Positions 1 through 9,932 of a stretch of DNA of 64,000 bases are shown here, piece by piece; the stretch's first letter is position 1; every line of letters begins with the position of its first letter. The position numbers and the translations under genes were made by a program. Source of the DNA: an uncultured Sphingomonas sp. (GTDB lineage: Bacteria; Pseudomonadota; Alphaproteobacteria; Sphingomonadales; Sphingomonadaceae). The notes beneath the pieces are model-generated. The model ran no database searches. It was not told the origin of the DNA and saw only the letters and a program-made list of their open reading frames with translations. The stretch is from assembly GCF_913778135.1 (NCBI RefSeq), contig NZ_CAJYVU010000175.1, positions 1-64,000 on the forward strand, read 5' to 3'.

Positions 1-4
1 CGGC

Positions 5-1843
5 ATGTCGGCAGCGTCCGAACGTGCGCCGACCAAGAAGGCCGCCGCGCGCGACTTCAAGCTGAAGACCGATGCATCGCGCGACGCGTTGCTGACCGAT
101 TTCGGCAAGGAAACGCTCAACGACCGCTACCTGCTGCCGGGTGAGAGCTACCAGGACCTGTTCGCGCGCGTCGCCGCCGCTTATGCCGATGACGAGGCGC
201 ACGCGCAGCGTATTTACGACTACATCTCGCAACTTTGGTTCATGCCCGCGACGCCGGTGTTGTCGAACGGCGGCACCGGTCGCGGCCTGCCGATCTCCTG
301 CTACCTGAACTCGGTGCCCGACAGCCTGAACGGCATCGTTGACACCTGGAACGAGAACGTCTGGCTCGCCAGCCGCGGCGGCGGCATCGGCACCTACTGG
401 GGTAACGTACGCGGCATCGGTGAGCCGGTCGGGCTGAACGGCAAGACCAGCGGCATTATCCCGTTCGTGCGCGTGATGGATTCGCTGACGCTCGCGATCA
501 GCCAGGGCTCGCTCCGCCGTGGGTCGGCCGCCTGCTACCTCGACGTCAGCCATCCCGAGATCGAGGAGTTCCTCGAGATCCGCAAGCCGTCGGGCGACTT
601 CAACCGCAAGGCGCTCAACCTCCACCACGGCGTGCTGATCCCCGACGCCTTCATGGAAGCCGTCCGCGACGGCGCCGAGTGGGAGCTGAAGAGCCCCAAG
701 GACGGCGCGGTGCGCGGCAAGGTCGACGCCCGTGCGCTGTTCCAGAAGCTGGTCGAGACTCGGCTCGCGACCGGTGAGCCGTACATCGTGTTCGCCGACC
801 ACGTGAACTCGAACATGCCCAAGCATCACCGCGAGCTTGGCCTCAAGGTATCGACCTCGAACCTGTGCAGCGAGATCACGCTGCCGACGGGTCGCGATCA
901 CCTGGGTAACGATCGCACCGCGGTGTGCTGCCTGTCCTCATTGAACCTCGAAACGTGGGATCAGTGGAAGGATAACAAGACCTTCGTCGAGGACGTGATG
1001 CGCTTCCTCGACAACGTTTTGCAGGATTACATCGACCGCCACGAACCCGGCATGGAACGCGCCGCCTATTCCGCCGCGCGCGAGCGGTCAGTGGGTCTGG
1101 GCGTCATGGGTTTCCACTCGTTCCTCCAGGCGCGTGGCCTTCCGTTCGAGGGCGCGATGGCGAAGTCGTGGAACCTCAAAATCTTCCGCCACATCCACAC
1201 GCAGGTCAGTCAGGCGTCGATGCAGCTGGCGGTCGAGCGCGGCCCCTGCCCCGACGCCGCCGACGTGGGCGTGATGGAGCGGTTCAGCTGCAAGATGGCG
1301 ATCGCGCCGACCGCGTCGATCTCGATCATCTGCGGCGGCACCAGCGCGTGCATCGAGCCGATCCCGGCGAACATCTACACGCATAAGACTCTGTCGGGCA
1401 GTTTCTCGGTCAAGAACCCGTATCTGAAAAAGCTGCTTGCGGAAAAGTCGAAGGATTCCGAGGCCGTGTGGAGCTCGATCCTCGAACACGGCGGGTCGGT
1501 CCAGCACCTCGACTTCCTGGGTCAGGACGAGAAGGACTGCTACAAGACCAGCTTCGAGATCGATCAGCGCTGGCTGCTCGAGCTCGCCGGCGACCGCACG
1601 CCGTACATCGATCAGGCGCAGTCGCTGAACCTGTTCATCCCGGCCGATGTTGAGAAGTGGGACCTGCTGATGCTGCACTTCCGCGCATGGGAGTTGGGCA
1701 TCAAGTCGCTCTACTATCTGCGTTCCAAGTCGGTGCAGCGCGCGGGCTTCGCCGGGGGCGTCGAGAACGATAACACGATCGAGAAGCCGAAGTACGAATT
1801 CGGCGAGACGACCGATTACGACGAGTGCCTCGCCTGTCAGTAA
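5..1843 (+). CDS. nrdA: Ribonucleoside-diphosphate reductase alpha subunit (class I NrdA); 5' end may extend upstream of window
   Basis: 612 aa ORF with RNR large-subunit motifs (PATPVLSNGGTGRGLPISCYLNSV, NLCSEITLPT) and C-terminal CLACQ cysteine pair. Confidence 0.93.
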   Translation: MSAASERAPTKKAAARDFKLKTDASRDALLTDFGKETLNDRYLLPGESYQDLFARVAAAYADDEAHAQRIYDYISQLWFMPATPVLSNGGTGRGLPISCYLNSVPDSLNGIVDTWNENVWLASRGGGIGTYWGNVRGIGEPVGLNGKTSGIIPFVRVMDSLTLAISQGSLRRGSAACYLDVSHPEIEEFLEIRKPSGDFNRKALNLHHGVLIPDAFMEAVRDGAEWELKSPKDGAVRGKVDARALFQKLVETRLATGEPYIVFADHVNSNMPKHHRELGLKVSTSNLCSEITLPTGRDHLGNDRTAVCCLSSLNLETWDQWKDNKTFVEDVMRFLDNVLQDYIDRHEPGMERAAYSAARERSVGLGVMGFHSFLQARGLPFEGAMAKSWNLKIFRHIHTQVSQASMQLAVERGPCPDAADVGVMERFSCKMAIAPTASISIICGGTSACIEPIPANIYTHKTLSGSFSVKNPYLKKLLAEKSKDSEAVWSSILEHGGSVQHLDFLGQDEKDCYKTSFEIDQRWLLELAGDRTPYIDQAQSLNLFIPADVEKWDLLMLHFRAWELGIKSLYYLRSKSVQRAGFAGGVENDNTIEKPKYEFGETTDYDECLACQ

Positions 1844-1875
1844 GCACGCTGCTCGTTTGAGCGGTTCAAGTGAAG

Positions 1876-1903
1876 AACCCCGGTGCTCGAGCACCGGGGT
1901 TTT
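1876..1903 (+). terminator. Rho-independent terminator downstream of nrdA
   Basis: 26-bp perfect palindrome AACCCCGGTGCTCGAGCACCGGGGTT followed by TT. Confidence 0.9.
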
Positions 1904-1931
1904 CCATGTCACGAAAGCCCAACGGACCGGG

Positions 1932-3461
1932 TCATCCGCCCTGGCGATGCCCGCTCATGTCCGCGCCCGCGTCCTCAGCGAAGCGGCGGTTCCACACCAG
2001 TGCGGCAAACGAGATGCCCGCCACGGTCAGGAAGGCGACGGAGAAGGTGTCGAGCGTCGGCCCGCCCCGACCGGCCGCTACGGTGCCGAGCTCGAGGATC
2101 GTCGCCGCGGTGCAGATGCCGAGCGACAGCGTCAGCTGTTGGAACGTCGCGTAGAAGCTCGTCGCCGCGCTCATCCGCGTGGCATCGACGTCCGCATAGG
2201 CGATCGCATTGTAGCCGGTGAACTGGAACGAGGTGAAGAAGCCCGACAGCCCCAGCATCGCGACGATCACGGCGATCGGCCAGTCGGGGCGGAAGAAGGC
2301 GCAGATCGCGTAGCCGAGACTGCTCGCGATCCCCGATACGATCAGACTGTCGCGAAAACCCCAGCGCCGAAGCACGCGCGGCGCCAGCGCCTTCATCGCC
2401 AGCGCACCGATTGCCCCCGCCATCGTGATCAACCCAGTCTTCGCCGCCGACAGGCCGAAGCCGAGCTGGAACATGAGCGGCAGCAGGAACGGCTGCGCGC
2501 CCTGCGTAATCCGCGTCAGCGAGCCCGCGATCACCGACAGGCGGAACGTCGGCACGCGCATCAGCGTCGGGTCGAGGATCGGGTCGGCGACACGCTTGGC
2601 GTGGCGGACGTAGCCCGCCCCAAGCAGAACGCCCGCAACCAGCAGCGCGACCGCGACCCTGCCCGTCCCCGGCCGGCTCGACAATTCGAACCCGAACAGC
2701 AGGCAGCCGAGCGCCACCCCCGACAGCACGAAGCCCAATCGGTCGAACCGAATGCGCGCGTCGCCGCGCACGTCAGGCACCAGCAGCCATGCCCCCACCA
2801 CACCCAGAATGCCGATCGGCAGATTGAGGTAGAAGATCCAGCGCCAGTCGAGCGTGGTGACGATCAATCCGCCGAGTGGCGGACCCAGGATCGGTCCCGC
2901 GAGCGCGGGCATGACCAGCCACGACAGCGCCTGCACCATGTCTTCCTTGGCAACGCTGCGCAGCAGCACCAGCCGCCCGACCGGGACCATCATCGCGCCG
3001 CCGATCCCCTGCACGAACCGAGCGGCGACCAGCGTCGCGAGGCTGTCGGCCTGCGCGCACGCGATCGATCCGATCAAGAACACGCCAATTGCGCCGCAGA
3101 AGATCGTACGAGAGCCGAACCGGTCGGCGAGCGTACCGCTTGCCGGAATGAACAAGGCCAGCGCCAGCAGGTAACTGGTGAGCGCCAAGCTGAGGCTGGT
3201 GGCGGGGGTGCCGAGATCGCGCGCCATCGTCGGCAGCGCCACGGTCAGCACCGTGCCGTCGAGTTGCTGCATGAACAGTGCGGAGGCGACCACCAGCGCG
3301 GTGACGCGGTAACCTCGCGCCGGCGCTGGTGCGCTCGCCGATGTCTGCCCGGAGGACGCGGCTGGCATGGCTGAAGGCGCGGTGATCGCCTCGACGCCGG
3401 GCGCCAGACCGTCGCCCACGTCCGCGCTCATCGACGCCAGATTACGCCGTCGCCATCGCAT
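1932..3461 (-). CDS. MFS transporter, DHA2/EmrB-QacA-like (true start possibly near 3431)
   Basis: ~14 hydrophobic segments; QQLDGTVLTVALPTMARDLG and GSRTIFCGAIGVFLIGS typical of DHA2 family. Confidence 0.85.
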   Translation of the reverse strand: MRWRRRNLASMSADVGDGLAPGVEAITAPSAMPAASSGQTSASAPAPARGYRVTALVVASALFMQQLDGTVLTVALPTMARDLGTPATSLSLALTSYLLALALFIPASGTLADRFGSRTIFCGAIGVFLIGSIACAQADSLATLVAARFVQGIGGAMMVPVGRLVLLRSVAKEDMVQALSWLVMPALAGPILGPPLGGLIVTTLDWRWIFYLNLPIGILGVVGAWLLVPDVRGDARIRFDRLGFVLSGVALGCLLFGFELSSRPGTGRVAVALLVAGVLLGAGYVRHAKRVADPILDPTLMRVPTFRLSVIAGSLTRITQGAQPFLLPLMFQLGFGLSAAKTGLITMAGAIGALAMKALAPRVLRRWGFRDSLIVSGIASSLGYAICAFFRPDWPIAVIVAMLGLSGFFTSFQFTGYNAIAYADVDATRMSAATSFYATFQQLTLSLGICTAATILELGTVAAGRGGPTLDTFSVAFLTVAGISFAALVWNRRFAEDAGADMSGHRQGG

Positions 3462-3733
3462 ACACCGTCTACCTACTCGATTTCACAGCCCCGACTGAAC
3501 GCGGGCACGTCCATGCGAAACACTTCTCGCCACCGATCGATGCCATTAGCGCCGACAACCAGTCTGGCATGTGCAACGCCAGACACGATCGACACCGGCG
3601 GCTGCAACCCGCGCTGGTCGTACCCGACGGTAGGTTTCCGATGGCGCCTTCGCTCGTGCGATGCGGCGAACGCTGATACCCTCTTGGGCGGCGTCAGGTT
3701 TCGCCTGCAACCAAACGCGGACGCCCGACGCGC

Positions 3734-4462
3734 CTAGCCTTCTACCTCGCCCATCCGCTCGATCAGGACCAGCACGTCGTCGATCAGCGCCTGCATCGCG
3801 ACCTTCGCGCGTGCCGGATCGCGGGCCAGGATCGCCTCGCACACCACGGCGTGGTCGTTGATGCTGGCGGTGCGACCCGCGATCCGATTGGTCACGCGGA
3901 TCGATACCCTGAGCGCGGTTGCCACCATGTCGCGGAACTGGACAAAGAAGGGATTGTTCGTCGCGCGCAGGATGGCGACATGAAACGCCAGATCGGCATC
4001 GAGCGAATCGTCCTCGCCGCGATCGGCCGCCTTCATCCGCTCCAGTCCCTGAACGATCGCCGCGCGCTGCTCGTCATCGGCGCGCTGTGCCGCCAGCGCC
4101 GCTGCCTGCGGCTCTACCCCCATGCGCAACTCGTTGAAGCGGCGCAGCAGTTCGATCGACGGACGTCGTTCGAGCAGCCAGCGCAGCACGTCGGCGTCGA
4201 ACAGGTTCCATGCTTCCGCCGGCATCACGAACGTGCCCTGCTTTGGCCGCGCGCCAAGCAGCCCCTTCGCGCCCAGCATCTTCACCGCCTCGCGCGTGAC
4301 GGAGCGGCTGACGCCGTGCTGCCGCACCAGCTCATTCTCGGTTGGAAAGGGCTTGTCGCTATACTCGCCCACCACGATAGCGCGGCCGAGCAGTTCCTGC
4401 AGGCCGAAGGTCAGGTTGCGGCCGAGATTCTGCCGCACGGGCGATTCTGATTCGATGTCCAC
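3734..4462 (-). CDS. GntR-family transcriptional regulator, FadR/FCD subfamily
   Basis: N-terminal wHTH (PFPTENELVRQHGVSRSVTREAVKMLGAKGLLGARPKQGTFV) plus FCD-like C-terminal domain; divergent from sugar symporter operon. Confidence 0.9.
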   Translation of the reverse strand: MDIESESPVRQNLGRNLTFGLQELLGRAIVVGEYSDKPFPTENELVRQHGVSRSVTREAVKMLGAKGLLGARPKQGTFVMPAEAWNLFDADVLRWLLERRPSIELLRRFNELRMGVEPQAAALAAQRADDEQRAAIVQGLERMKAADRGEDDSLDADLAFHVAILRATNNPFFVQFRDMVATALRVSIRVTNRIAGRTASINDHAVVCEAILARDPARAKVAMQALIDDVLVLIERMGEVEG

Positions 4463-4580
4463 GTCCCCTCACTCTATCAACCTTGCTCGTCACGCCAGCA
4501 ACTAAATCACAGTCGACATGTCGCATCTATCATATAAAAGGAGCGTGAACGCATAAGCGTGCACGAAGGGGAGAGCGCAG

Positions 4581-6170
4581 GTGCAGTTGGCGATGATCGA
4601 CGTACTGGTAGTGGTCGCCTACGCGATCGGCATCTTCGCGCTGGCGCAATGGGTCAGCCGTGACAAGGCCGGCGCCGGGCCTAAGAACACCACCGATTAC
4701 TTTCTCGCGTCCAAGAACCTGCCGTGGTGGGCGATAGGTGCCAGCCTGATCGCGGCCAACATCTCTGCCGAACAGATCGTCGGCATGTCCGGATCGGGCT
4801 ACGCCATCGGTCTTGCGATCGCGTCGTACGAATGGATGGCGGCGCTGACGCTGCTGATCGTCGGCAAGTATTTCCTGCCGATCTTCCTCCGCAACGAGAT
4901 CTACACGATGCCGCAGTTCCTGGAGCGGCGGTACGGTCCGTCGATCCGGACACTGATGGCCTTCTTCTGGCTGGCACTCTACGTCTTCGTCAACCTGACC
5001 AGCATCATCTGGCTCGGCTCGATCGCGGTCACCAAGGTCGCGGGCGTCAACCAGGACCTGGCGCTCGTTGTGCTGGGCGTGTTCGCGCTGCTTTACCAGT
5101 TGAAGGGCGGGTTGAAGGCGGTCGCGCTGACCGACATCGTGCAGGTGACGCTGCTGGTGCTCGGCGGCCTCATCATCGCCTATCTGACACTCGGCGAACT
5201 GGGACAGGGCAGCGGCGTCGTCGCAGGCTTCTCGCGCCTGACCCGCGAAATACCCGATCACTTCGACATGATCCTCGACAAGGGCAATCCGCACTACATG
5301 GACCTGCCCGGCCTGTCGGTGCTGATCGGCGGCATGTGGATCGCCAACTTGAGCTATTGGGGGTTCAACCAGTACATCATCCAGCGCGCGCTCGCCGCCA
5401 AGTCGATCGATGAGGCGCGCAAGGGTGTGCTGTTCGCCGCGTTCCTTAAACTGTTGATGCCGATCGTCATCGTGCTGCCGGGGATTGCGGCGGTGATCCT
5501 GGCGCCCGACCTGCCCAAGCCCGACGAAGCCTATCCGACGATGATGCGGCTGCTGCCCAGTGGTCTGCTCGGCCTCGTCTTCGCGGCGCTGGTGGCGGCG
5601 ATCATCGCGTCGACCGCGTCCAAGATCAACTCGATCGCGACGATCTTCACGCTCGATGTCTGGGCGAAGTTCAAGCGCAAGCCATCGACGGTCGAGAATG
5701 ATGTCGCCGATGATCGCCGCCTCGTGCTGGTCGGTCGCATCGCCGCGTCGGTGGCGATCGTGCTCGCGATCCTGACCGCGCGCCCGCTGGTCGGATCGTC
5801 GGAGCAGGCGTTCCAGTTCATCCAGGAGTTCACCGGCTTCTTCACGCCGGGCATCACCGTCATCTTCCTACTCGGTCTGTTCTGGAAACGCGCCAACGAG
5901 GCGGGCGCGATCACCGCCGCGATCGCCTCTGTGCTGCTGTCGTGGGGGATGAAGGTCTGGACGCCCGGCCTTCCGTTCATGGACCGCATGGGTGTCGTCT
6001 TCCTCGCGGCGCTCGCGCTCGCCGTCGTCGTCTCGCTGCTGACACCCAGTCGCGGCGACCGTGACACCATCGACACCCACGATGTCGGCTATCGCACCAC
6101 GACGAGCTTCAACGTCGGCGCGCTTGCCGTCGTCCTGATCCTCATCGTCCTGTACGCGACCTTCTGGTGA
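4581..6170 (+). CDS. Sodium:solute symporter (SSS/SGLT-type sugar transporter)
   Basis: 529 aa, TTDYFLASKNLPWWAIGASLIAANISAEQIVGMSGSGY SSS signature. Confidence 0.92.
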   Translation: MQLAMIDVLVVVAYAIGIFALAQWVSRDKAGAGPKNTTDYFLASKNLPWWAIGASLIAANISAEQIVGMSGSGYAIGLAIASYEWMAALTLLIVGKYFLPIFLRNEIYTMPQFLERRYGPSIRTLMAFFWLALYVFVNLTSIIWLGSIAVTKVAGVNQDLALVVLGVFALLYQLKGGLKAVALTDIVQVTLLVLGGLIIAYLTLGELGQGSGVVAGFSRLTREIPDHFDMILDKGNPHYMDLPGLSVLIGGMWIANLSYWGFNQYIIQRALAAKSIDEARKGVLFAAFLKLLMPIVIVLPGIAAVILAPDLPKPDEAYPTMMRLLPSGLLGLVFAALVAAIIASTASKINSIATIFTLDVWAKFKRKPSTVENDVADDRRLVLVGRIAASVAIVLAILTARPLVGSSEQAFQFIQEFTGFFTPGITVIFLLGLFWKRANEAGAITAAIASVLLSWGMKVWTPGLPFMDRMGVVFLAALALAVVVSLLTPSRGDRDTIDTHDVGYRTTTSFNVGALAVVLILIVLYATFW

Positions 6171-7036
6171 GCGCGAACAGCTTCATCGCGATCGATTGGG
6201 GCACGACCAACCGGCGTGCCTATCTGATCGAGGACGGCGTCGTCACCCGCACCGAGCGCGACGGCCTCGGCATCCGCGCGGTCTCGGACGGCAATTTCGC
6301 TGCCGCTACCCGCGCGCTCAAGCAGCAGATGGGCGACCACCCGATGCTGCTCGCCGGGATGATCGGGTCGAACCGCGGCTGGGTCGATGCGGGCTATGTC
6401 GCCTGCCCTGCCACGCTCGACACGCTTGCCGCAGCAACGCGGCGGGTAGAAGACGATGTCTTCATCGTGCCCGGCGTCAGCATCGTCGATGGTGCCCGCG
6501 CGGACGTGATGCGCGGCGAGGAGGTTCAGCTGCTCGGCGCGGTTGAGGGCGGGCTCGTGCCCGGCGACGCGCTGCTGTGCCAGCCCGGAACGCATTGCAA
6601 ATGGGCGCGCATGCGTGAGGGCGCGCTGGTCGATTTCGCCACCGCGATGACCGGCGAAGCCTTTGCGCTGCTGCGCGATCACGCGCTGATTGGCGCGGCG
6701 ATGACGGACGCGGTCGGCGAAGGACAAGCATTCCGCGACGGTGTCGCGCGCGCGGGCGATCACGATCTGCTCGCGGCCTTGTTCGGTGTACGCCCGGCAA
6801 GCCTGCTCGGCCTGCGCGACGACGCCGATGCGGCGTCCTACGTCAGCGGGCTGCTGATCGGCAGCGATGTGCGCGCGCAGGTGTCCGCGGGCGACCGGGT
6901 CCACGTGCTTGCCGACCCCGTGCTCGGCGCGCTCTACGCCGCGGCGATCGAGCAGGTCGGCGCGCGCAGTGTCGCGGTCGACAGCCACTCGGCCTTCGTG
7001 TCGGGGATTACCCACATCTGGGAACTCATGTCATGA
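6167..7036 (+). CDS. dgoK: 2-dehydro-3-deoxygalactonokinase
   Basis: DWGTTNRRAYLIEDG, LAGMIGSNRGW; GTG start overlapping symporter stop; next to dgoA. Confidence 0.9.
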   Translation: MSANSFIAIDWGTTNRRAYLIEDGVVTRTERDGLGIRAVSDGNFAAATRALKQQMGDHPMLLAGMIGSNRGWVDAGYVACPATLDTLAAATRRVEDDVFIVPGVSIVDGARADVMRGEEVQLLGAVEGGLVPGDALLCQPGTHCKWARMREGALVDFATAMTGEAFALLRDHALIGAAMTDAVGEGQAFRDGVARAGDHDLLAALFGVRPASLLGLRDDADAASYVSGLLIGSDVRAQVSAGDRVHVLADPVLGALYAAAIEQVGARSVAVDSHSAFVSGITHIWELMS

Positions 7037-7659
7037 TCGATTTCACGCAGGCGTTCGCCGCCTTGCCGCTCGTCGCCATCCTGCGCGGTGTCACCCCCGA
7101 CACGGTTGAGGGCGTCGGCGAGGAACTGCTCGCCGCCGGCTTTACGCTGATCGAGGTGCCGCTCAACTCGCCCGATCCGTTCACCAGCATCGAGCGACTG
7201 GCGCGTCGCTTCGGCGACCATGCGCTGTTCGGCGCCGGCACGGTGCTGAGCGTCGCCGACGTGGCACGCGTGCAGGACGCCGGCGGACGCATGGTCATCT
7301 CGCCCAACACCAACCTGTCGGTGATCGCCGCCACCGCGGCGGGCGGCATGGCGTCGCTGCCGGGCTATTTCAGTCCGTCGGAGGCGTTCGCCGCGCTCGA
7401 CGCGGGCGCGACCGCGCTGAAGCTGTTCCCGGCCGAGGCGGCGAGCCCGGCGGTGCTGAAGGCGCAGCGCGCGGTGCTGCCGAAACACGTGCCGGTGCTG
7501 ACGGTCGGCGGAATCACGCCCGACAACATGACGCCGTGGCGCGAGGCGGGGGCGGACGGTTTCGGGCTCGGCTCCGCGCTCTACCGTGTCGGATCGACTT
7601 CGGCACAGGTACGTGCCGCCGCCGATGCCTTTGTGGCCGGCTGGAGCGCGTCGGCATGA
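7033..7659 (+). CDS. dgoA: 2-dehydro-3-deoxy-6-phosphogalactonate aldolase
   Basis: PLVAILRGVTPD, GAGTVL, SPNTN, LPGYFSPSEAFAAL, ALKLFPAE: KDPG/KDPGal aldolase signatures; ATGA overlap with dgoK. Confidence 0.92.
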   Translation: MIDFTQAFAALPLVAILRGVTPDTVEGVGEELLAAGFTLIEVPLNSPDPFTSIERLARRFGDHALFGAGTVLSVADVARVQDAGGRMVISPNTNLSVIAATAAGGMASLPGYFSPSEAFAALDAGATALKLFPAEAASPAVLKAQRAVLPKHVPVLTVGGITPDNMTPWREAGADGFGLGSALYRVGSTSAQVRAAADAFVAGWSASA

Positions 7660-8648
7660 AGAAGACCCTTGCCGCGCTGGCGTTTACTATTGCCGCACCG
7701 CTCGTCGCGACACCGTCGCCGATGCTGGTCAACCCGCTGCTGCCGTCCGGCCCCGATCCGTCGATCGTGCGGGTAGGCGGCACCTATTATTACATGGCGA
7801 CGCTCAGGAACCGGCTCGCGATCCGCGCTACGACCGACATGGCCAAGCTCGCCGACGCACCAGAGCATATCGTGTGGACCCCGCCCGCGAGCGGGCCGAA
7901 CGCGCAGTCGATCTGGGCGCCCGAGCTGCACCGCATCGATGGCAAATGGTTCATCTATTATACCGCGGCGGCGAGCGGTCACGACGATGACGACCACCGC
8001 GGCATCTTCGTACTGGAGAACGCCTCGCGCGATCCGTTGCAGGGCACCTGGATCGACCGCGGCCGCGTCAACACACGGTTGTCCGGGATCGACGGCACCA
8101 CCTTCGCGACCGGCGGCAAGCGCTACTTCGCTTACTCGCCCTATGTCGGGCCAGACAGCGTGCTGGCGATCGCGCGCATGACCAATCCCTGGACGCTGGC
8201 GGGCGAAGAGACGGTGATCGCGCGCCCCGACCAGACATGGGAGCGGCAGGGCGGCCGGCAGATTCTGGAAGGTCCGGCGTTCCTCAAGGGACCGAAGGGC
8301 GACCTCTTCCTCAGCTATTCAGGCAGCGCATGCTGGTCGGACGATTACGCGATCGGCCTGCTCCATGCCGCTCCCGGCAGCGATCCGCTGAATGCAGCCA
8401 GCTGGCACAAGCAGCCGACACCCGTTGTGGCGAAGAACCCGGCCGGCGGCGTCTTCGCGCCCGGGCACAATGCCTTTTTTGCGGCCGGCGGTCAGACGTG
8501 GATCGTCTATCACGCCAACCCGCGCGCCGGCATGAAGTGCACGCCCGCGCGCGCGCCGCACGTGCAACGCGTCACCTGGTCGAAGGACGGGCAACCGGTC
8601 TTCGCACTGCCGGTCAGCGGCCCCCAACCGGCACCGCCCACCCGCTGA
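7656..8648 (+). CDS. Glycoside hydrolase family 43-like (arabinofuranosidase/galactosidase type), secreted
   Basis: Signal peptide MKKTLAALAFTIAAPLVA; GPDPSIVRVGGTYYYMAT, IWAPELHRIDGKWFIYYTA, ILEGPAFL propeller motifs; ATGA overlap with dgoA. Confidence 0.85.
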   Translation: MKKTLAALAFTIAAPLVATPSPMLVNPLLPSGPDPSIVRVGGTYYYMATLRNRLAIRATTDMAKLADAPEHIVWTPPASGPNAQSIWAPELHRIDGKWFIYYTAAASGHDDDDHRGIFVLENASRDPLQGTWIDRGRVNTRLSGIDGTTFATGGKRYFAYSPYVGPDSVLAIARMTNPWTLAGEETVIARPDQTWERQGGRQILEGPAFLKGPKGDLFLSYSGSACWSDDYAIGLLHAAPGSDPLNAASWHKQPTPVVAKNPAGGVFAPGHNAFFAAGGQTWIVYHANPRAGMKCTPARAPHVQRVTWSKDGQPVFALPVSGPQPAPPTR

Positions 8649-8702
8649 CAAAATGGGAGCGAACGCAGCGCGCCCGCTCCCGATCAAACCTTGGCCATTA
8701 CC

Positions 8703-8736
8703 GCCGGGCAGCGTCGTCGAACGCTGCCCGGCTTTT
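8703..8736 (+). terminator. Rho-independent terminator between convergent GH43 and GH5-like genes
   Basis: GCCGGGCAGCG TCGTCGAA CGCTGCCCGGC TTTT. Confidence 0.9.
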
Positions 8737-8740
8737 CGTA

Positions 8741-9919
8741 TCAGCGTCGACGCTCGCGCGCGGGAACCGCCTGTGCTTGCCCCTGCACCATCGGAGGCAC
8801 GACGCCCTTCGGTGCCGCGGCCAGGCTGCGGATCAGGTCGGTCTCGGCCTGGCGATAGGGCGTGCCGTCGTTGCGGAACACCTCGTGGAACCAGATCGTC
8901 GGCTCCTCATAGGTGTACGGCTTCTTCCAGCTGTCCCACGGCAGCCGCGTCTGCGTCTTGCCGTCGACGAAGCCCCAGTTCATCATTGCGATATTGTAGC
9001 GCTTGCCGATCGGCAGCGAGCCGTCGAAGGTCGAACCGTTACCGCGCGCCATATATTCGGTGCACAGGATCGGGCGGTTGTACGGCAGCAATTGCTTGAC
9101 GCGCGCCTCGAACTTCTCCGGCCAGTTGTAATCGTGAAACGAGATCACGTCTGACTGGTTGAGCTGCAGCTTTTCCATCGGCGTCAGCTTGCCGCCGTTC
9201 TGCGACCAGTCGTCGTGCTGCCACACGCCCGAGGTGATCGGCTGCGACGGTTCGGCCGCGCGTGCCCAGTCGAACACCTGCGCCAGCAACGCGCGCACCA
9301 GCGGCTCCTTGCCCTCCTGCCCCTTGTACTGGTCGGCACCGTTGTCGGGCTCGTTCCACACGTCCCAGCCGAGCACGCGGTCGTCGTTCCTGAACGCGCC
9401 GATCACGCCCTGCACATAGGCGCGATAGGCGGGGTAGCGCGTCTTGTCGCGCAGACCCGGCAGACCCGGACCCTGCACCCAGCCTGAGTTGTGGACACCC
9501 GGAATTGGCGGATGTTGCGGCCCGAGCTTCGGATCAGGATCCCAGCAGCTGTCGAACAGCACGAACAGCGGCTTGATGCCGTGGCGCTGCGCGAGCATCA
9601 GGAACTCGTCGATGCGGCGGCGAAAGCCCTCGGGATCGCTCGTCCATAGCTGGTCGTGCAGGAACACGCGCATCGTGTTCATGCCGATGCCCTGCGCCAG
9701 ACCAAGCTCGTAATCGATCCGCTTGGGATCCCACGTCTCGGCCTGCCACATCTCCATCTGGTTGATCGCGGTCGCGGGCGTATAGTTGCTGCCGACCAGC
9801 CACGGCTGCTTGCCGTACCAGGCGTTCGCCTGCGCCTCGGTCCAGCGCACGCGCGCCTCGGCACCGCCGCACACGAGCGTGCTGCCGAGCAGCAGCGACG
9901 CCAACAGATGCTTTTTCAC
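8741..9919 (-). CDS. Clan GH-A glycoside hydrolase, GH5/cellulase-like, secreted
   Basis: Signal peptide; GWDVWNEPDN (acid/base) and ILCTEYMAR (nucleophile) motifs. Confidence 0.8.
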   Translation of the reverse strand: MKKHLLASLLLGSTLVCGGAEARVRWTEAQANAWYGKQPWLVGSNYTPATAINQMEMWQAETWDPKRIDYELGLAQGIGMNTMRVFLHDQLWTSDPEGFRRRIDEFLMLAQRHGIKPLFVLFDSCWDPDPKLGPQHPPIPGVHNSGWVQGPGLPGLRDKTRYPAYRAYVQGVIGAFRNDDRVLGWDVWNEPDNGADQYKGQEGKEPLVRALLAQVFDWARAAEPSQPITSGVWQHDDWSQNGGKLTPMEKLQLNQSDVISFHDYNWPEKFEARVKQLLPYNRPILCTEYMARGNGSTFDGSLPIGKRYNIAMMNWGFVDGKTQTRLPWDSWKKPYTYEEPTIWFHEVFRNDGTPYRQAETDLIRSLAAAPKGVVPPMVQGQAQAVPARERRR

Positions 9920-9932
9920 GTGATCCTCCCGG

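Noticed and set aside
1857-3374. 505-aa plus-strand ORF opposite MFS transporter
   Set aside because: R/Q/H/E-rich shadow ORF and spans the nrdA terminator
3462-3733. Small ORFs in the MFS-GntR intergenic region
   Set aside because: Short, overlapping on both strands, no RBS or domain support
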